Below are positions 17,965-26,733 of a DNA stretch of 64,000 bases, one piece after another. Position 1 is the stretch's first letter; the number at the start of each line of letters is the position of its first letter. The position numbers and the translations under genes are program-made. Under the pieces are notes generated by a model. That model worked only from the letters and a program-made list of their open reading frames with translations, did not search any database and was not told where the DNA came from. The DNA comes from an uncultured Ruminiclostridium sp. Its GTDB lineage: Bacteria; Bacillota; Clostridia; Oscillospirales; Ruminococcaceae. The stretch covers positions 1 to 64,000 of the forward strand of contig CAJTTE010000001.1 of assembly GCA_910579265.1 (NCBI GenBank), written 5' to 3'.

Positions 17965-19191
17965 ATGGCAAAGGAAATCAAAAAGATAGTTTTAGCTTAT
18001 TCGGGTGGTCTTGACACGTCGATCATTATCCCCTGGCTTCATGAAAATTATCCAGGAAGCGAGGTTATATGCGTTGCAGGAAATGTAGGGCAGGACGCGG
18101 AAATCGTCGGACTTGAGGAACGTGCGAAAAAGACAGGTGCTTCAAAGCTTTATATAGAGGATATTCAGGATGAATTTGTAAATGACTTTATTTTTCCGAC
18201 ACTTAAGGCCGGTGCAAAGTACGAGGGTTATCTTCTCGGTACGTCTTTTGCGAGACCTCCTATCGCCAAAAGACTTGTTGAAATAGCAAGAAAAGAAAAT
18301 GCCGATGCAATATGCCACGGCTGTACCGGCAAGGGAAACGATCAGGTTCGTTTTGAGCTTACAATAAAAGCCCTTGCTCCCGATATTCAGATAATCGCGC
18401 CTTGGAGAATATGGGATATAAAATCGCGTGATCAGGAAATTGAATATGCGGAGTCTCATAATGTTCCCATAAAGATCACAAGAGAAACTAACTATTCAAA
18501 GGATATGAATCTCTGGCATCTGTCTCACGAGGGACTTGATCTTGAAGATCCCGCAAATGAACCTCAGTATAATAAGCCCGGATTTTTGGAGCTTGGGGTA
18601 TCTCCCGAAGCCGCTCCGGATAAGCCTACCTATGTTACGATCAGCTTCGAAAAGGGTATTCCCGTTGCTCTTGACGGAGAGAGGATGGACGGAGTTTCTC
18701 TTATCAAGAAATTGAACAAGCTTGGCGGTGAAAACGGTATCGGACTTTTTGACGTGGTCGAAAACCGTCTTGTGGGTATGAAGTCGAGGGGCGTTTACGA
18801 AACTCCCGGAGGAACTATTCTGTACCATGCTCACGATGTGCTTGAAACCATCTGTCTTGACAAGGAAACGCAGCATTATAAGGCGGGATTAGCTCTTAAG
18901 TATGCCGATCTGGTTTATAACGGACAGTGGTATACGCCTTTAAGAGAAGCTATGGACGCTTTTGTTGACAAAACTCAGGAAACCTGCACAGGCGAGGTCA
19001 AGCTTAAGCTCTACAAAGGAAATATCATCAATGCGGGCGTAACTTCACCCTACACTCTTTACAGCGAGGATTTCGCATCCTTCGGCGAGGACGATGTTTA
19101 TGATCAGAAGGACAGCGCGGGATTTATCAATCTGTTCGGTTTGCCGATCAAGGTCAAGGCTTTGTTGGATGAGGACAGAAAGAATAAGTAA
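17965..19191 (+). CDS. argG: argininosuccinate synthase
   Basis: Joins citrulline and aspartate using ATP, the penultimate step of arginine synthesis. The 408-residue protein starts with the PP-loop VLAYSGGLDTSI, followed by CHGCTGKGNDQVRFE and the WHLSHEG segment, all diagnostic. Length is normal. ATG at 17965 has AGGAAAGG upstream; ATG 17944 overlaps that SD and the longer frame from 17884 has no support. It is preceded by a consensus promoter and candidate ARG boxes, and a terminator-like hairpin follows, so it is probably transcribed alone. Confidence 0.97.
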   Translation: MAKEIKKIVLAYSGGLDTSIIIPWLHENYPGSEVICVAGNVGQDAEIVGLEERAKKTGASKLYIEDIQDEFVNDFIFPTLKAGAKYEGYLLGTSFARPPIAKRLVEIARKENADAICHGCTGKGNDQVRFELTIKALAPDIQIIAPWRIWDIKSRDQEIEYAESHNVPIKITRETNYSKDMNLWHLSHEGLDLEDPANEPQYNKPGFLELGVSPEAAPDKPTYVTISFEKGIPVALDGERMDGVSLIKKLNKLGGENGIGLFDVVENRLVGMKSRGVYETPGGTILYHAHDVLETICLDKETQHYKAGLALKYADLVYNGQWYTPLREAMDAFVDKTQETCTGEVKLKLYKGNIINAGVTSPYTLYSEDFASFGEDDVYDQKDSAGFINLFGLPIKVKALLDEDRKNK

Positions 19192-19207
19192 ATAAATAAC
19201 CGTAAAT

Positions 19208-19242
19208 CTGTTACGGAGATTTTCTCCGTAACGGTTTATGTT
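19208..19242 (+). terminator. terminator after argG
   Basis: TTACGGAGA pairs with TCTCCGTAA around a three-base loop, with the outer AACCGT/ACGGTT also able to pair. The T-rich tail (GTTTATGTTATTT) is weak. Confidence 0.6.
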
Positions 19243-19266
19243 ATTTAAAGATATTTTGGAGAAGAG

Positions 19267-19739
19267 ATGTACGAAGTATTAGACATAGTGAAGCTTGTGC
19301 TGATAATAATTGTCTCTTTTGCTGCTTTTTTTACTTATACTTAATTTTTCTGTAGATATAGGAAAAAATCTTAAAAAAAAATAATATCAAACAACTCAAA
19401 AAGCGTATGGATACCATGGCGGCGGCAGCCACCGTGTTCAAAACCGGCATTACAGAAAAAGGGAAAGAGGGCAAGTTCAGGCTCGTTTTCTTTGAGTATG
19501 CGGCAGACGAAAAGACCTATTGCAGAAAAATGCTGCTTACTCATTCCGCCTTTAACGAGGTAAGTAAGGGCGACAAGTTAAACATATACTATGAAAGGCA
19601 TGACCCGAAAAATTGCGTTTTAAAGGAAGATTGGGAGGAGCGCACATATAAATATTGTATACAGTGGGATATAGCATATGTTTTGTGTATTTTGATATTT
19701 GTTTTTATAAACTGCCTGTTAAAATCAGTGCATAGCTGA
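19267..19739 (+). pseudogene. DUF3592-like membrane protein gene broken by two frameshifts
   Basis: ATG at 19267, preceded by GGAGAAG, opens MYEVLDIVKLVLIIIV, a membrane segment, and then runs into a stop after a T7 run (19326-19332). Dropping one T there and one A from the A6 run at 19363-19368 restores a single frame that joins smoothly to MDTMAAAATVFKTG from 19407 and on to 19739, ending with a second hydrophobic segment. The soluble middle (a short extracellular-type domain with DKLNIYYERHDP) resembles DUF3592 proteins such as the one at 37397. Either this is a genuine pseudogene or both homopolymers are assembly errors. Confidence 0.7.
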
Positions 19740-19792
19740 AATGCCGCAATTTGCATAATTTTCGATGACTTCGGAAGCCTTTTGCATAAAAA
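19729..19792 (-). repeat. family 1 MITE-like element, copy F (degenerate right end)
   Basis: GCATAGCTGAAATGCCGCAA, then TTTGCATAATTTTCGATGAC, then TTCGGAAGCC, align with the right ends of copies C and D. The element covers the stop codon of the preceding pseudogene, as copy A does for the DUF2156 gene. Similarity is moderate. Confidence 0.45.
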
Positions 19793-19963
19793 CGTTCGGT
19801 ATACGCTGATGTTTCTTTTCATTTTCCTTGAAATCGCTATTGATTTAACGAAATTACGCAAAATTGCCCGGTGTTTATATTTGTTAATTTGAAAGAAAAT
19901 CGGGAAAATGCATGCACATATATTTTAAATTGTTTGAAGCAAAAAAACGGTTAGGAGAAAAAA

Positions 19964-21385
19964 ATGGCTAAATCAATGTGGGCGGGAAGATTTTCCAAAG
20001 AGGTAGACAGTAAGGTAAACGCCTTTAATTCTTCCATTTCTTTTGACGGAAGAATGTACAAGCACGATATTATGGGCAGTATCGCTCATGCGACAATGCT
20101 CGGCAAATGCGGGATAATTTCAAGGGAGGACAGCGAGGCTCTTGTACGGGAGCTTCAAAAGCTCTGTGAGGACATAGAAAACGGCGTCGTAGAGCTTGAT
20201 ATGAGCGCCGAGGATATCCATATGTTTATAGAATCCGTTCTTACCGAGCGTTTGGGTGAAGTGGGAAAGCGTCTTCACACCGCACGCTCAAGAAACGATC
20301 AGGTGGCGCTGGACATTAGGCTTTATCTTCGCGACGAGGTCTTTCAGATAAGCAGCCTTGTTGAACGGCTGATAAAAACTTTGTGCGATATTGCCGAACT
20401 GCATGCAAACACTATAATGCCCGGTTACACCCATCTACAGAGGGCACAGCCTATTACCTTCGGGCATCATCTTATGGCATACGCTCAGATGTTTCTGCGC
20501 GACAGAGACCGTCTTGACGACGTTGTAAAACGCCTGAATGAAAATCCCTTGGGAAGCGGCGCATTGGCCGGCACCACATATCCTACCGACAGGGACATGG
20601 TAACCGACCTGCTTCGATGTAGCCGTACAATGGTGAACTCCTTGGACGGCGTATCAGACAGGGATTTCTGTATAGAGCTTGCAAATGCCATATCAATAAT
20701 TATGATGCATCTGTCAAGGTTTTCCGAGGAAATAATTTTGTGGTGCAGCTGGGAGTTTAAATTTATCGAGCTTGACGACGCTTATGCAACAGGCTCGAGC
20801 ATAATGCCGCAAAAGAAAAACCCCGATATTGCCGAGCTTGTAAGGGGAAAATGCGCCCGTGTTATCGGGGATAATATGACCCTGCTCGCTATGATGAAGG
20901 GGCTTCCGCTGGCTTATAACAAGGATATGCAGGAGGATAAGGAAGCGATTTTCGATGCCGTTGACAATGTTAAGCTTTGTTTGTCCACCTTTATCCCAAT
21001 GCTTGAAACAATGACGATTTATAAGGACAATATGAGGAATGCGGCGGCTAAGGGATTTATAAACGCCACCGACTGCGCCGATTATCTTGTCAAGAAGGGA
21101 ATGGCGTTCAGGGACGCGTATAAAATAACAGGCGGACTTGTGGCTTTGTGTATTGAAAAAAACACCGACTTAGAGCATTTGCCGTTGGAGGATTACAAGA
21201 GCAGGAGCGAACTGTTTGACAAGGACGTTTATCAGGCAATAAGCCTCGATACCTGTGTCAATACAAGGAATTCCAAGGGCGGTCCCTCACCGGAAAGCGT
21301 TAAGGCACAGATAGAATATACGCGTGAAAAAGTCAATACTTACGAAGCGCATACCGTTATGGCACATTATATTACCGAGGAGTGA
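19964..21385 (+). CDS. argH: argininosuccinate lyase
   Basis: Splits argininosuccinate to arginine and fumarate. The 473-residue protein belongs to the fumarase/aspartase superfamily, with the signature GSSIMPQKKNPD at about 277-288, the early AGRFSKEVD opening and HTARSRNDQVALD around residue 105. SD TTAGGAG precedes ATG. Its end (GAGGAG) supplies the SD of the next gene, an aminoglycoside nucleotidyltransferase-like gene seven bases downstream, so the two are probably translated together. No argG-like promoter or clear ARG box was seen directly upstream. Confidence 0.97.
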   Translation: MAKSMWAGRFSKEVDSKVNAFNSSISFDGRMYKHDIMGSIAHATMLGKCGIISREDSEALVRELQKLCEDIENGVVELDMSAEDIHMFIESVLTERLGEVGKRLHTARSRNDQVALDIRLYLRDEVFQISSLVERLIKTLCDIAELHANTIMPGYTHLQRAQPITFGHHLMAYAQMFLRDRDRLDDVVKRLNENPLGSGALAGTTYPTDRDMVTDLLRCSRTMVNSLDGVSDRDFCIELANAISIIMMHLSRFSEEIILWCSWEFKFIELDDAYATGSSIMPQKKNPDIAELVRGKCARVIGDNMTLLAMMKGLPLAYNKDMQEDKEAIFDAVDNVKLCLSTFIPMLETMTIYKDNMRNAAAKGFINATDCADYLVKKGMAFRDAYKITGGLVALCIEKNTDLEHLPLEDYKSRSELFDKDVYQAISLDTCVNTRNSKGGPSPESVKAQIEYTREKVNTYEAHTVMAHYITEE

Positions 21386-21391
21386 AGTTAG

Positions 21392-22168
21392 TTGTTCATT
21401 TACTGTGATATAACCGAAGCTTTAGTTCAAAAAAGCCGTGAGGTTTTCGATAAGAAGCTTACAGGTGTCTATTTACACGGTTCATTGGCTATGGGATGCT
21501 TTAATCCCGATAAAAGCGATATTGACGTTATTGTTGTGACAAATGGTGATATTTCCGATTCGGAGAAGCAGCGGTTTATGCGGGAAATCGTGGATTTAAA
21601 CGCATATGCGCCCGTAAAGGGGATCGAGGTAAGCGTTGTCAAGAGAAAATACTGTAAGCCCTTTGTTTATCCCACTCCTTATGAGCTTCATTTTTCGCCC
21701 GCACATCTGGAGCGATACAAGCATTCTCCCGAGGCTTATGTTCGGGAAATGAAAGGGACGGATAAGGATCTGGCGGCTCACTTTACCGTTATAAATAATT
21801 ACGGTAAAGTGCTTTATGGGGAGAAAATCAGCGAGGTTTTCGGCGAAGTGCCGAGAGCTGATTATATTGACAGCATTTATTATGATATTGAAAATGCGGT
21901 TTTTGATATAGCGAACGATCCCGTATATGTTACGCTTAATCTATGCCGGGTGCTGGCTTTTTTAAGATCGGGAAGATGCTTTTCCAAGCTTGACGGAGGT
22001 CGGTGGGGCATTGATAATTTAGGATTTGGGGCCGATGTTATTTCCGAAGCAGTGGAATGTTACATTTCGGACAGGGAGATGATTTCCGACACAAATACTG
22101 CATACTTCGCAAAGCTAATGCTGGAGATTATTAATAAAGAAATGAAGAAATCAGGAAATCATAATTAA
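21392..22168 (+). CDS. aminoglycoside adenylyltransferase (aadA-like) nucleotidyltransferase
   Basis: 258 residues with a nucleotidyltransferase core HGSLAMG (29-35) and D43-I-D45 as the metal-binding pair, followed by a helical C-terminal domain like that of ANT(3'')/ANT(9) enzymes (DUF4111 type). Such enzymes adenylate streptomycin or spectinomycin, but chromosomal relatives in Clostridia are often untested, so resistance is only a possibility. The start is TTG at 21392, eight bases after GAGGAG at the end of argH. It carries no signs of a mobile cassette. Confidence 0.8.
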   Translation: MFIYCDITEALVQKSREVFDKKLTGVYLHGSLAMGCFNPDKSDIDVIVVTNGDISDSEKQRFMREIVDLNAYAPVKGIEVSVVKRKYCKPFVYPTPYELHFSPAHLERYKHSPEAYVREMKGTDKDLAAHFTVINNYGKVLYGEKISEVFGEVPRADYIDSIYYDIENAVFDIANDPVYVTLNLCRVLAFLRSGRCFSKLDGGRWGIDNLGFGADVISEAVECYISDREMISDTNTAYFAKLMLEIINKEMKKSGNHN

Positions 22169-22189
22169 TTTAAAACCCAGCTTAAACGA

Positions 22190-22375
22190 GATGATGGAAT
22201 TGTGAAGCAATTCCGAGGTTCAGTGGGGATTTTTTATGCCTCACTGAACTGAAGGATGGAACCCGCCGATGCAAGAATGCAGCGGTATTCGCCCCAAAAG
22301 ATGACAGGATTCCGTCATTCATAGCGAATGATTGACTAAGAAGCATTTGACATCGGGCAGCGGTTATATTATTCG
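22190..22375 (+). ncRNA. candidate structured RNA, family member 1
   Basis: A gene-free stretch with ordered hairpins: GGAATTG/CAATTCC (22196-22214), GTTCAGTG/CACTGAAC (22219-22247), then TGAAGGA, the core AACCCGCCG with TGCAAGAATGCA, CGGTATTCGCC and CCAAAAG, and finally a hairpin followed by a GAC. The same elements occur in the same order at 34783-34960 and, on the minus strand, at 27912-27720. I cannot match it to a known riboswitch, 6S, SRP, RNase P or tmRNA from memory. Confidence 0.5.
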
Positions 22376-22422
22376 AGAGATATTTTTGAGATTGTATAGA
22401 ACCGTTTAAATCAGGAGGAAAG

Positions 22423-22965
22423 ATGTATCTTTATCATTATTATGACAGCTCGCGCCCACCGTTTCTGAATCTTTCTGATTTGACGCAGGAGAAAGCTGAA
22501 AATATCTTGGATGTGATAAAGCGTGTTAATCCTGTTTCACAAGCGGCAAAAAGGCACTCGACGTATATGGCGGACAGACTTTATTACGAACGAATTATGC
22601 GTGAAAAATTTGTGGAGCTTGGCGGAATAATAAGGAGAAACGCTCCGCATTATATGGTGGTTGGAGAATGCAAGTGGCTATCGAGTTGGTTTGAAAACAG
22701 CGCTTTTATTAAAATTCCCGTTTCCGAATTTGATTTGAGGACAGTCTCATTTACCTACGGAGATTCACACCCTACATTCAGCCCGCGCGTAAACGACGAT
22801 TTGGAGTATCGAAAACAGCTTTATAATTACGAGGGTATTCTTGACCTGATAAAAAGGTACGGAATGCCGCAGGAAAATGAATACGGGAACGTAAGGTATA
22901 TTGAAGCGCAGATATGGAGCGATGAAACCGTTAAAAAACATATTGTTAATTACTTAAAGGAATGA
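22423..22965 (+). CDS. conserved hypothetical protein
   Basis: 180 residues opening MYLYHYYDSSRPPFLNLSDL. No membrane segment, signal peptide or catalytic motif is recognised. The pattern (HYY at the start, a YYERIMRE helix, a GECKWL turn, SFTYGDSHPTF in the middle) looks like a real, conserved cytoplasmic protein rather than a chance frame, and a good SD (CAGGAGGAAAG) precedes ATG. It lies directly after the first candidate structured RNA. I cannot assign a function. Confidence 0.7.
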   Translation: MYLYHYYDSSRPPFLNLSDLTQEKAENILDVIKRVNPVSQAAKRHSTYMADRLYYERIMREKFVELGGIIRRNAPHYMVVGECKWLSSWFENSAFIKIPVSEFDLRTVSFTYGDSHPTFSPRVNDDLEYRKQLYNYEGILDLIKRYGMPQENEYGNVRYIEAQIWSDETVKKHIVNYLKE

Positions 22966-23149
22966 TACGGTACATATTGCAGCGGCAACAAACAGTACTG
23001 AAAGCCTTCGCACCATATTTATATTGATAGGAATCATTGCTGTCCCAATCTTTCGAAAAATGGTTTTCACATAATTCTTCAAGAATTAATTAGTGAAGCC
23101 GTAAAAAATTATCTTTAATCTAAATTGGTTTTATTGTGGGGAAAATATT

Positions 23150-24043
23150 TTGACAGATTATATTTATATGTACGGAATGGTAATGTCTACCGAAGCATTC
23201 TTGCTTAAGAGCAAATTTCCAAATGCCGACGGATACGGTGAAATCAAAGAAAAATATCATCATGTGGGCGGAGAAACGGGAACTGCGGCGGCGGTATTGG
23301 CTTCTCTCGGCTGTAATTTAAAAATAGGCGGAAGTCATATAGGAAATGTGAACCGCAGTATTATAAGAAATTATTTTGCAGATAAAGAAGCTGATATTTC
23401 GGAGCTTGTGGACGAGGATTTTGAAGGTATAGTGGATTATGTTCTGATAGATAAGGATACCCGAACCTGTTTCGGAGAATGGGAAAAACACTTCGGACGT
23501 GAAAAACCTTTTTATGAGCCGCCATGTGAGGAGTCGGTCAAAAATGCGGCTTGCTGCGGTATAGATCCGTTTTTTTGTTGTGAAAAATCGATTGAGCTTT
23601 GCCTAAGATATAATAAAGCTTTTGCAACTATCGATTGTGATTTCGACAGTGTTATGAACAGATATTGTTCCGTTAATGCTGTATCGCATCAGTATTTGGA
23701 GGGACATTATCCAGATAAAAGCTTCGAGGAGCTGTTTAAGCTTTACACCGACAATACTGAGGGCCTTGTTATTTTTACCTGCGGAGGCAATGATGTGATT
23801 TACGGCAGAAAAGGACAACAGCCGAAGCGTTTTAAGCCATACAGTGTCGACGTAGTTTCCACATTGGGAGCGGGGGACAGCTTTAAGGCGGGGACCGTGT
23901 ATGCTCTTTACAATAAAATGAGTGATGACGATACGGTCAGATACGCCTGCGCTGTTGCAGGCACCGCATGCACAAGATTTCCTATTTCGGACAATCCTCC
24001 GAAATTACCTGAGATCGAGAGACTTGTAAGGGAGCATGTATAG
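23150..24043 (+). CDS. PfkB/ribokinase-family carbohydrate kinase
   Basis: 297 residues with the C-terminal PfkB signature VVSTLGAGDSFKAGTVYAL, where Asp is the catalytic base and GAGD forms the anion hole, and an N-terminal substrate lid region (HHVGGETGTAAAVLASLG). Family members phosphorylate sugars, nucleosides or related alcohols; the substrate is not predictable. The start is TTG at 23150 after GGGG. The stop codon TAG lies within the first unit of a 23-bp tandem repeat (24035-24080), before argC. Confidence 0.82.
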   Translation: MTDYIYMYGMVMSTEAFLLKSKFPNADGYGEIKEKYHHVGGETGTAAAVLASLGCNLKIGGSHIGNVNRSIIRNYFADKEADISELVDEDFEGIVDYVLIDKDTRTCFGEWEKHFGREKPFYEPPCEESVKNAACCGIDPFFCCEKSIELCLRYNKAFATIDCDFDSVMNRYCSVNAVSHQYLEGHYPDKSFEELFKLYTDNTEGLVIFTCGGNDVIYGRKGQQPKRFKPYSVDVVSTLGAGDSFKAGTVYALYNKMSDDDTVRYACAVAGTACTRFPISDNPPKLPEIERLVREHV

Positions 24044-24080
24044 GGAGACGGCATTTTCATGTATAGGGAGACGGCATTTT
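24035..24080 (+). repeat. perfect 23-bp tandem duplication between the PfkB gene and argC
   Basis: Two adjacent identical units, each CATGTATAGGGAGACGGC followed by ATTTT. The first unit contains the last codons and TAG stop of the PfkB gene; the second is a downstream copy. Confidence 0.95.
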
Positions 24081-24122
24081 TCAGATAAAAAGATATTTTC
24101 AATAAAATAGGGGGAACGTAAG

Positions 24123-25067
24123 TTGACAAAGATATTTATTGATGGTAAGGAAGGAACTACCGGATTAAAGATTTTTGAAAGGTTCGAGGGACGCAAGGAC
24201 CTTGAAATTTTGCAGATAGACGAAGAAAAAAGAAAGGATATCGGAGAGCGGAAAAGACTTATAAACGCTTCGGATTTTACTTTTCTCTGTTTACCGGACG
24301 CAGCGGCGATCGAGGCGGTTTCTTTGGTCGAAAATCCGGATGTAAGGATAATTGACGCGTCCACCGCTCACAGAACCGATCCCGATTGGGATTACGGTTT
24401 TCCGGAATTATCATCGTCTCACAGAGAGAAAATAAGGAAATCAAGGAGAGTTGCGGTTACAGGCTGTTATGCCGCCGGTTTTATTTCTTTGGTCTATCCT
24501 TTGATCACAAATGATTTTATTTCTGCGGATCATCCTTTAACCTGCTATGCTCTTTCCGGGTACAGCGGAGCGGGAAAAAAGGCTATAGCCGTTTATGAGA
24601 GTAAGGATAAGCCCTATGAATATAACAGCCCGAGGCAGTATGCTTTAACTCAGCAGCATAAGCATCTTCCCGAAATGCAGAAGGTATGCGGCCTTGCGGA
24701 AAAGCCTGTTTTTATTCCCATAGTTTGCGATTATTACAGCGGTATGGTGGTTACGGTGCCGATGCATCCAAAACTGATGAAAAAACGATATACCCCCGAC
24801 GAGATAGTGACAATGTTTAAAAAACATTATCACGGACAGCCGATGATCAAGGTTTATGATTTTATGGGCGAGGATGTTATTTCAGACGGGTTTTTAGCCG
24901 CAAATACTCTTAGCGGTAAGAACTATTTAGAGATTTTTGTTTACGGAAACGAGGACAGAATCGTTCTTTCCTCGCGTCTTGACAATCTGGGAAAGGGAGC
25001 GAGCGGTGCGGCTGTACAGTGTCTTAACATTATGATGGGGATCGATGAAACTACAGGTTTATTATGA
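24123..25067 (+). CDS. argC: N-acetyl-gamma-glutamyl-phosphate reductase, short (type 2) form
   Basis: NADPH-dependent reduction of N-acetylglutamyl phosphate. The 314-residue protein is the shorter ArgC type, with N-terminal FIDGKEGTTGLKI, IDASTAHR, and the active-site Cys115 in VTGCYAAGF. YALSGYSGAGKKA follows in the expected order. The start is TTG at 24123 with AGGGGGAACG upstream. It overlaps the MmcQ gene by four bases, which in turn overlaps argJ by four, so argC-mmcQ-argJ is one translationally coupled unit. Confidence 0.95.
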   Translation: MTKIFIDGKEGTTGLKIFERFEGRKDLEILQIDEEKRKDIGERKRLINASDFTFLCLPDAAAIEAVSLVENPDVRIIDASTAHRTDPDWDYGFPELSSSHREKIRKSRRVAVTGCYAAGFISLVYPLITNDFISADHPLTCYALSGYSGAGKKAIAVYESKDKPYEYNSPRQYALTQQHKHLPEMQKVCGLAEKPVFIPIVCDYYSGMVVTVPMHPKLMKKRYTPDEIVTMFKKHYHGQPMIKVYDFMGEDVISDGFLAANTLSGKNYLEIFVYGNEDRIVLSSRLDNLGKGASGAAVQCLNIMMGIDETTGLL

Positions 25068-25462
25068 TGACTCACAAAGATATATTGGATTACTGTTTGA
25101 AAAAAAATGGCGCATATGAAGATCATCCCTTTGGTGACGGTACGATTTGCGTAAAGGTCAAAAAACGGATATTCGCACAGCTTTTTTATCTTAAGGGAAA
25201 GCAGATGTTTACCTTTAACGGTGATATTATGACGGGAGACTATTACCGACGGACATATCCCGACGATATAAAAAGGGGATATCATTGTCCGCCCGTTCAG
25301 CAGCCGTATTTTAATACGGTGGATTTAAGCGGAAGCGTCACGGATGAAGAGATAATTCAGATGATCGACAGCTCATACAGATATGTGGTCAGCAAGCTTG
25401 CAAAAAAGCTTCAAAAGGAATTGGAAAAAGTGAATACGGATTACGTAAAGGAGAAATTATGA
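25064..25462 (+). CDS. MmcQ/YjbR family protein
   Basis: 132 residues matching the MmcQ/YjbR DNA-binding-like fold: CLKKNGAYEDHPFGDG near the N-terminus, then KRIFAQLF and SYRYVVSKLAKKLQ. Function is unknown in the family. It is squeezed between argC and argJ with ATGA overlaps at both ends, so it is translated with arginine enzymes, though no role in the pathway is known. Confidence 0.85.
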   Translation: MMTHKDILDYCLKKNGAYEDHPFGDGTICVKVKKRIFAQLFYLKGKQMFTFNGDIMTGDYYRRTYPDDIKRGYHCPPVQQPYFNTVDLSGSVTDEEIIQMIDSSYRYVVSKLAKKLQKELEKVNTDYVKEKL

Positions 25463-26706
25463 ATAAATCAATCAGTTATGACAGTGAAACTGTTAAGTTT
25501 ATTGACGGCGGCGTCTGCGCCGCCGAGGGCTTCACCGCTTCGGGCATAAATGCTCATATAAAAGCTAATTCCCAAAAGAATGATATGGCAATCGTGTATT
25601 GTGACAAGCCGTGCAGCGCGGCGGCTCTATACACTCAAAACAAGGTAAAGGGAGCTCCGATAACCGTCACCAAGAAGCATTTAACAAACGGTAAGGCACA
25701 GGCGGTGATCGTAAATTCGGGAAACGCCAATACCTGTAACGCAAACGGCATCGAAATAGCCGAGGGGGCTTGCGAGCTTACGGCTAAGGCTTTGGGAATA
25801 AATGTTGATGATGTTATTGTCGCTTCCACAGGAGTTATCGGTCAGAGAATGTCCCTTGAGCCTTTTGAGAAGAATATTTCCATTTTAGCGGAAAAGCTAT
25901 CCCGGGACGGATACAATGACGCCTGCGACGCAATTATGACCACCGATACGCGTAAAAAGCAGTTCGCCGTGGAATTTATGCTTGATGACAAGGTTTGTCA
26001 TCTCGGAGGCATGAGCAAGGGAAGCGGTATGATCAACCCCAATATGGCGACTATGTTGGCGTTTATCACCACCGACGCAAATATCTCCTCCGAAATGCTT
26101 CATAAGGCTCTTAGTGAGGTTAACGCGGTAACGTACAGCATGGTGAGCGTAGACGGTGATACTTCCACAAACGATACGCTTGCCGCTATGGCTTCCGGAT
26201 ATGCGGGAAACAGGGAAATAACCTCCGAGGGAGCAGATTATGACATTTTTGTTTCCGCTCTTTATTCTGTTATGGTTATGTTCGCGAAGGAAACCGCCCG
26301 TGACGGAGAGGGAGCCTCAAAGCTTATCGAATGTACGGTCATGAATGCTCACAATAAGGAAACGGCAAAAACAGCGGCACTTTCGGTCATAAACAGTCCG
26401 CTTTTAAAGGCTGCCATGTCGGCTGCTGATGCTAACTGGGGTCGTGTTATGTGTGCCTTGGGGTATTCGGAGGCTGATTTTGACGTTTCAAAGGTTTCGG
26501 TGGATTTTGCTTCGAGCGTTGGCAGAATAAGAGTTTGCGAGAACGGTGTGGGTTTTGATTTTTCCGAGGATGATGCTTTCAAAATCTTATCCGAGGATGA
26601 GGTGAAAATAATAATTGATCTTAACGAGGGCAATGAGCACGCCGTTGCATGGGGCTGTGATCTTACCTACGATTATGTCAAGATCAACGCGGAGTACAGA
26701 AGCTGA
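25459..26706 (+). CDS. argJ: glutamate N-acetyltransferase / amino-acid N-acetyltransferase
   Basis: Transfers acetyl from N-acetylornithine to glutamate (and may acetylate glutamate from acetyl-CoA), making the cyclic version of the pathway possible; no argA or argE is seen here. The 415-residue precursor self-cleaves before the nucleophilic Thr, visible as NMATMLAF with Thr198. GGVCAAEGF at the start and KGSGMINPN before the cleavage site support the call. Its ATG overlaps the stop of the MmcQ gene. Confidence 0.96.
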   Translation: MNKSISYDSETVKFIDGGVCAAEGFTASGINAHIKANSQKNDMAIVYCDKPCSAAALYTQNKVKGAPITVTKKHLTNGKAQAVIVNSGNANTCNANGIEIAEGACELTAKALGINVDDVIVASTGVIGQRMSLEPFEKNISILAEKLSRDGYNDACDAIMTTDTRKKQFAVEFMLDDKVCHLGGMSKGSGMINPNMATMLAFITTDANISSEMLHKALSEVNAVTYSMVSVDGDTSTNDTLAAMASGYAGNREITSEGADYDIFVSALYSVMVMFAKETARDGEGASKLIECTVMNAHNKETAKTAALSVINSPLLKAAMSAADANWGRVMCALGYSEADFDVSKVSVDFASSVGRIRVCENGVGFDFSEDDAFKILSEDEVKIIIDLNEGNEHAVAWGCDLTYDYVKINAEYRS

Positions 26707-26733
26707 CTGACAAATGAGAGGTAAAAATTTGTA

